Shown here piece after piece: positions 6,693 to 8,413 of a DNA stretch of 8,413 nucleotides. The stretch is from Pseudomonadota bacterium. Lineage in GTDB: Bacteria; Desulfobacterota; Anaeroferrophillalia; Anaeroferrophillales; Tharpellaceae. The position numbers and the translations under genes are program-made. The stretch covers positions 1 through 8,413 of the forward strand of contig WFRP01000316.1 of assembly GCA_015486505.1 (NCBI GenBank), written 5' to 3'. Below the pieces are notes generated by a model. That model worked only from the letters and a program-made list of their open reading frames with translations. It was not told the DNA's origin and did not search any database. How positions within the stretch are numbered: position 1 is the first letter of the stretch; each line of letters begins with the position of its first letter.

Positions 6693-8239
6693 GACTGATA
6701 TCCCGAGAGATTGATGCCGTTTTACAAAAACCTGTACCGGTTAATTTCGGTCTCTATTTTAACAAGTTTCTGGAATATCATAATGATTTTCATTATGTTG
6801 TTCAACCAAAGAATAAACCACCGCAGGAAAAATCTTCATTCAAGCCCTTAAATGGTGAAAAATCCGGCAGAGAACCTAAGAACAGCCCTTTAATGCAATT
6901 TAAGAAACTATATTGCAGGAGCCGGGATCAAGTTAATTCCGGTCTGCGCAATCGACATTTACAACAGAGCAATTTCTGTCAGGCCGCGAAAACTGAAGGT
7001 TACGCACTCTTCATTTTTCATGTTCGTCTGCGGACACCTTATATCTCCGGCCTGGGCATGAGTCATCCCACGGAAACCGGGATGGTTTTTGACCATACCC
7101 TGGGGGTGCCATATATCCCCGCCGCCGGTCAGAAAGGTTTGTTACGACTAGCCTATATGCTTAATCAGTTAAAAGATGATGACGGCAACTGGCTGCCACT
7201 GGATCAGTTCAGTCAGGATAAAGATGGCAATCCCTGCTGGGAAGAAGATGCTTTGAGTCGCACTTTGTTCGGTTTTTCCGATAAAAAAGAGGCTTTGGCC
7301 GGTCGTTTAGTCCTTCTTGATGCCTATCCGTTGTCACAGCCGGAATTGGGAGAAGATATTATTAATCCTCATTACGGAGATTATTACAATTCTCAGGGGA
7401 AAAAACGCGGTCCGACAGAAGATCAAAATCCTGTGCCGGTCAAGTTCCTGGTGCTGAAAAAAGGGCCGGAGTTTGTTTTTCGTTTTCTTCTGCGCCACAG
7501 CCTGCAAAAAGCACCTTCAACGGATTTAAAGGTTCTGTCGAACAAGATCAGCACGGCAATGAAAACCGCTTTAATTGAAGAAGGCTTTGGCGCTAAGACC
7601 GGGTTGGGCTATGGTCGTTTTGAGATTCTCGGAGAGGGTGAAGAACCGGAAGTTGTACGACAATGGTCTGATAAAGCAAGGGAATCTCGAAAAAAATGGG
7701 AAGAAGACCGCCGGGCCAGAATTGAACGGGAAAGATACCCCTGGCGAGAACTTTCACAAAAAATCGAAAAAATCAATAACTGGGGTGATTTCAATGCGCA
7801 GGTTCTGGAAAACAGCGAGGCTGAACATTATCGCAAAGAGCGGGAATTTGCCGTGGCCGTTTCAAAGACCGCTTTACGGATTGCCCGCGGAAATCCGAAA
7901 AAATGGAAGGAGAAAAGTGACCGTGAGAAAAAAGTTGCAGATTGGCTGACCTCTTCACCAATTATCTGGGAATCACCTTTCCATAATACCAAACCGCAAA
8001 CCATACCGGAAAAATCGCCACCTTCTGATATCTTGCCGGTTATTGATACGTTATCCGATTGGGCCGCATACCTGCAATCTGGAATTAAAATTTCCAAGTT
8101 GGACAAAGTTTGCTGTGCGGAAGCCTTAAAAAATAAATTCAGCCAGTGGGGATGTAAAAAAAGTAAAGACAAGCAACAAAAGAAGGCTTTTGACCAACTG
8201 GTGAAAAGGCTGAAAAAACTAAAAACCGGTGAAACCTGA
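6689..8239 (+). CDS. cmr6: Type III-B Cmr complex protein Cmr6 with long C-terminal extension
   Basis: Cmr6 is a Cas7-like RAMP subunit next to Cmr1 near the 3' end of the crRNA. Here it has 516 residues, well above the roughly 250-350 usual for the family. The core is clear: residues about 105-153 hold TPYISGLGMSHPTETG (116-131) and GVPYIPAAGQKGLLR (139-153), and GFGAKTGLGYGRFEIL (299-314) is the C-terminal glycine loop that normally closes the fold. AAG replaces the more usual serine-rich G-S-S before K-G in the second motif. After residue 314 come about 200 extra residues. First is a highly charged helical stretch (315-350), then two segments (359-420 and 452-511) that look weakly alike and end lysine-rich. 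The whole frame is open, with GGAGG (6677-6681) 7 nt before the ATG, and it overlaps cmr5 as ATGA (6689-6692). The function of the extension is unknown. Confidence 0.93.
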   Translation: MRLISREIDAVLQKPVPVNFGLYFNKFLEYHNDFHYVVQPKNKPPQEKSSFKPLNGEKSGREPKNSPLMQFKKLYCRSRDQVNSGLRNRHLQQSNFCQAAKTEGYALFIFHVRLRTPYISGLGMSHPTETGMVFDHTLGVPYIPAAGQKGLLRLAYMLNQLKDDDGNWLPLDQFSQDKDGNPCWEEDALSRTLFGFSDKKEALAGRLVLLDAYPLSQPELGEDIINPHYGDYYNSQGKKRGPTEDQNPVPVKFLVLKKGPEFVFRFLLRHSLQKAPSTDLKVLSNKISTAMKTALIEEGFGAKTGLGYGRFEILGEGEEPEVVRQWSDKARESRKKWEEDRRARIERERYPWRELSQKIEKINNWGDFNAQVLENSEAEHYRKEREFAVAVSKTALRIARGNPKKWKEKSDREKKVADWLTSSPIIWESPFHNTKPQTIPEKSPPSDILPVIDTLSDWAAYLQSGIKISKLDKVCCAEALKNKFSQWGCKKSKDKQQKKAFDQLVKRLKKLKTGET

Positions 8240-8256
8240 TATTTTTTGGTGCTCGA

Positions 8257-8413
8257 ATGAATAACATCCTTATCAATCTGGTTTCCGAGCAGCCGATTCC
8301 CAATCTGATTCCGGCACTCGATTCCCGTTTTCAGATCTCCGAGGTAATTCTGCTGGTAACTGAAACAATGCGGCCGCAGGCGAAAAGGCTGCAGCGGGTC
8401 TGCAAACGACACC
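8257..8413 (+). CDS. CARF-domain effector of the DUF1887/Card1 (Can2) type, N-terminal fragment
   Basis: The first 52 codons are visible and the frame runs off the window end. The start ILINLVSEQPIPNLIPAL (residues 4-21) is a hydrophobic strand followed by the S-E-Q-x-I-P-N segment found at the N-terminus of Card1-type DUF1887 proteins. A second strand, EVILLVTE (31-38), and an amphipathic helix with A-K-R-L follow, as in a Rossmann-like CARF domain. Proteins of this family bind cyclic tetra-adenylate made by Cas10 and then cut nucleic acid with a PD-(D/E)xK domain; that domain would lie outside the window. The gene starts 17 nt after the cmr6 stop on the same strand, so it is probably co-transcribed. 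No Shine-Dalgarno motif is evident upstream, unlike all the cmr genes, and there is no alternative ATG. Another CARF family such as Csx1 remains possible. Confidence 0.75.
   Translation, partial: MNNILINLVSEQPIPNLIPALDSRFQISEVILLVTETMRPQAKRLQRVCKRH

Noticed and set aside
7828..8412. 194-codon open frame on the minus strand opposite the cmr6 tail and the CARF gene start
   Set aside because: It lies opposite two well-supported coding regions, has a low-complexity Ser/Phe-rich product, and shows no recognisable motif; it is the antisense shadow of lysine-rich codons.

Overview
The window is almost entirely one strand of a type III-B (Cmr) CRISPR-Cas effector operon, cut at both ends. It holds the last ~51 codons of a Cas6-like crRNA-processing endoribonuclease (1-158), a 158-nt intergenic region with repeat structure just before the next start codon, and then six tightly packed genes in the order cmr1, cas10/cmr2, cmr3, cmr4, cmr5, cmr6 (317-8239). 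After a 17-nt gap come the first 52 codons of a CARF-domain protein resembling the DUF1887/Card1 (Can2) effectors (8257 to the window end). No CRISPR array, cas1/cas2, tRNA, rRNA or transposase is visible. All gene evidence is on the + strand.

The genes fit together as one machine. Cas6 would cut precursor crRNA. Cmr1, Cmr3, Cmr4, Cmr5, Cmr6 and Cas10 would assemble on the mature crRNA. Cmr4 keeps the aspartate used to cut target RNA. Cas10 keeps both its HD dyad (H20-D21) and its cyclase residues (D633/D635 and GGDD 719-722), so it should be able to cut ssDNA and to make cyclic oligoadenylate. The truncated CARF gene is the natural receiver of that signal. Three junctions are ATGA overlaps (cmr1/cas10, cmr4/cmr5, cmr5/cmr6) and cas10/cmr3 are 2 nt apart, which implies one polycistronic message with translational coupling. 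Every cmr gene has a strong GGAGG-type ribosome binding site, whereas the CARF gene has none that is obvious.

The host is a bacterium that uses consensus Shine-Dalgarno sites and has mid-range base composition. An anaerobic Gram-negative such as a Desulfobacterota member would be plausible, but this is a guess from style, not from a marker gene.

The system class is known. The less ordinary points are: (1) Cas10 has lost the second cysteine of both CxxC pairs in the expected zinc finger; (2) Cmr6 carries a ~200-residue charged, helical C-terminal extension that may contain a duplicated module; (3) a 9-bp direct repeat and three alternating 5-bp half-sites lie directly upstream of cmr1; (4) the CARF gene follows without a clear ribosome binding site. 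I did not find a clearly new system.
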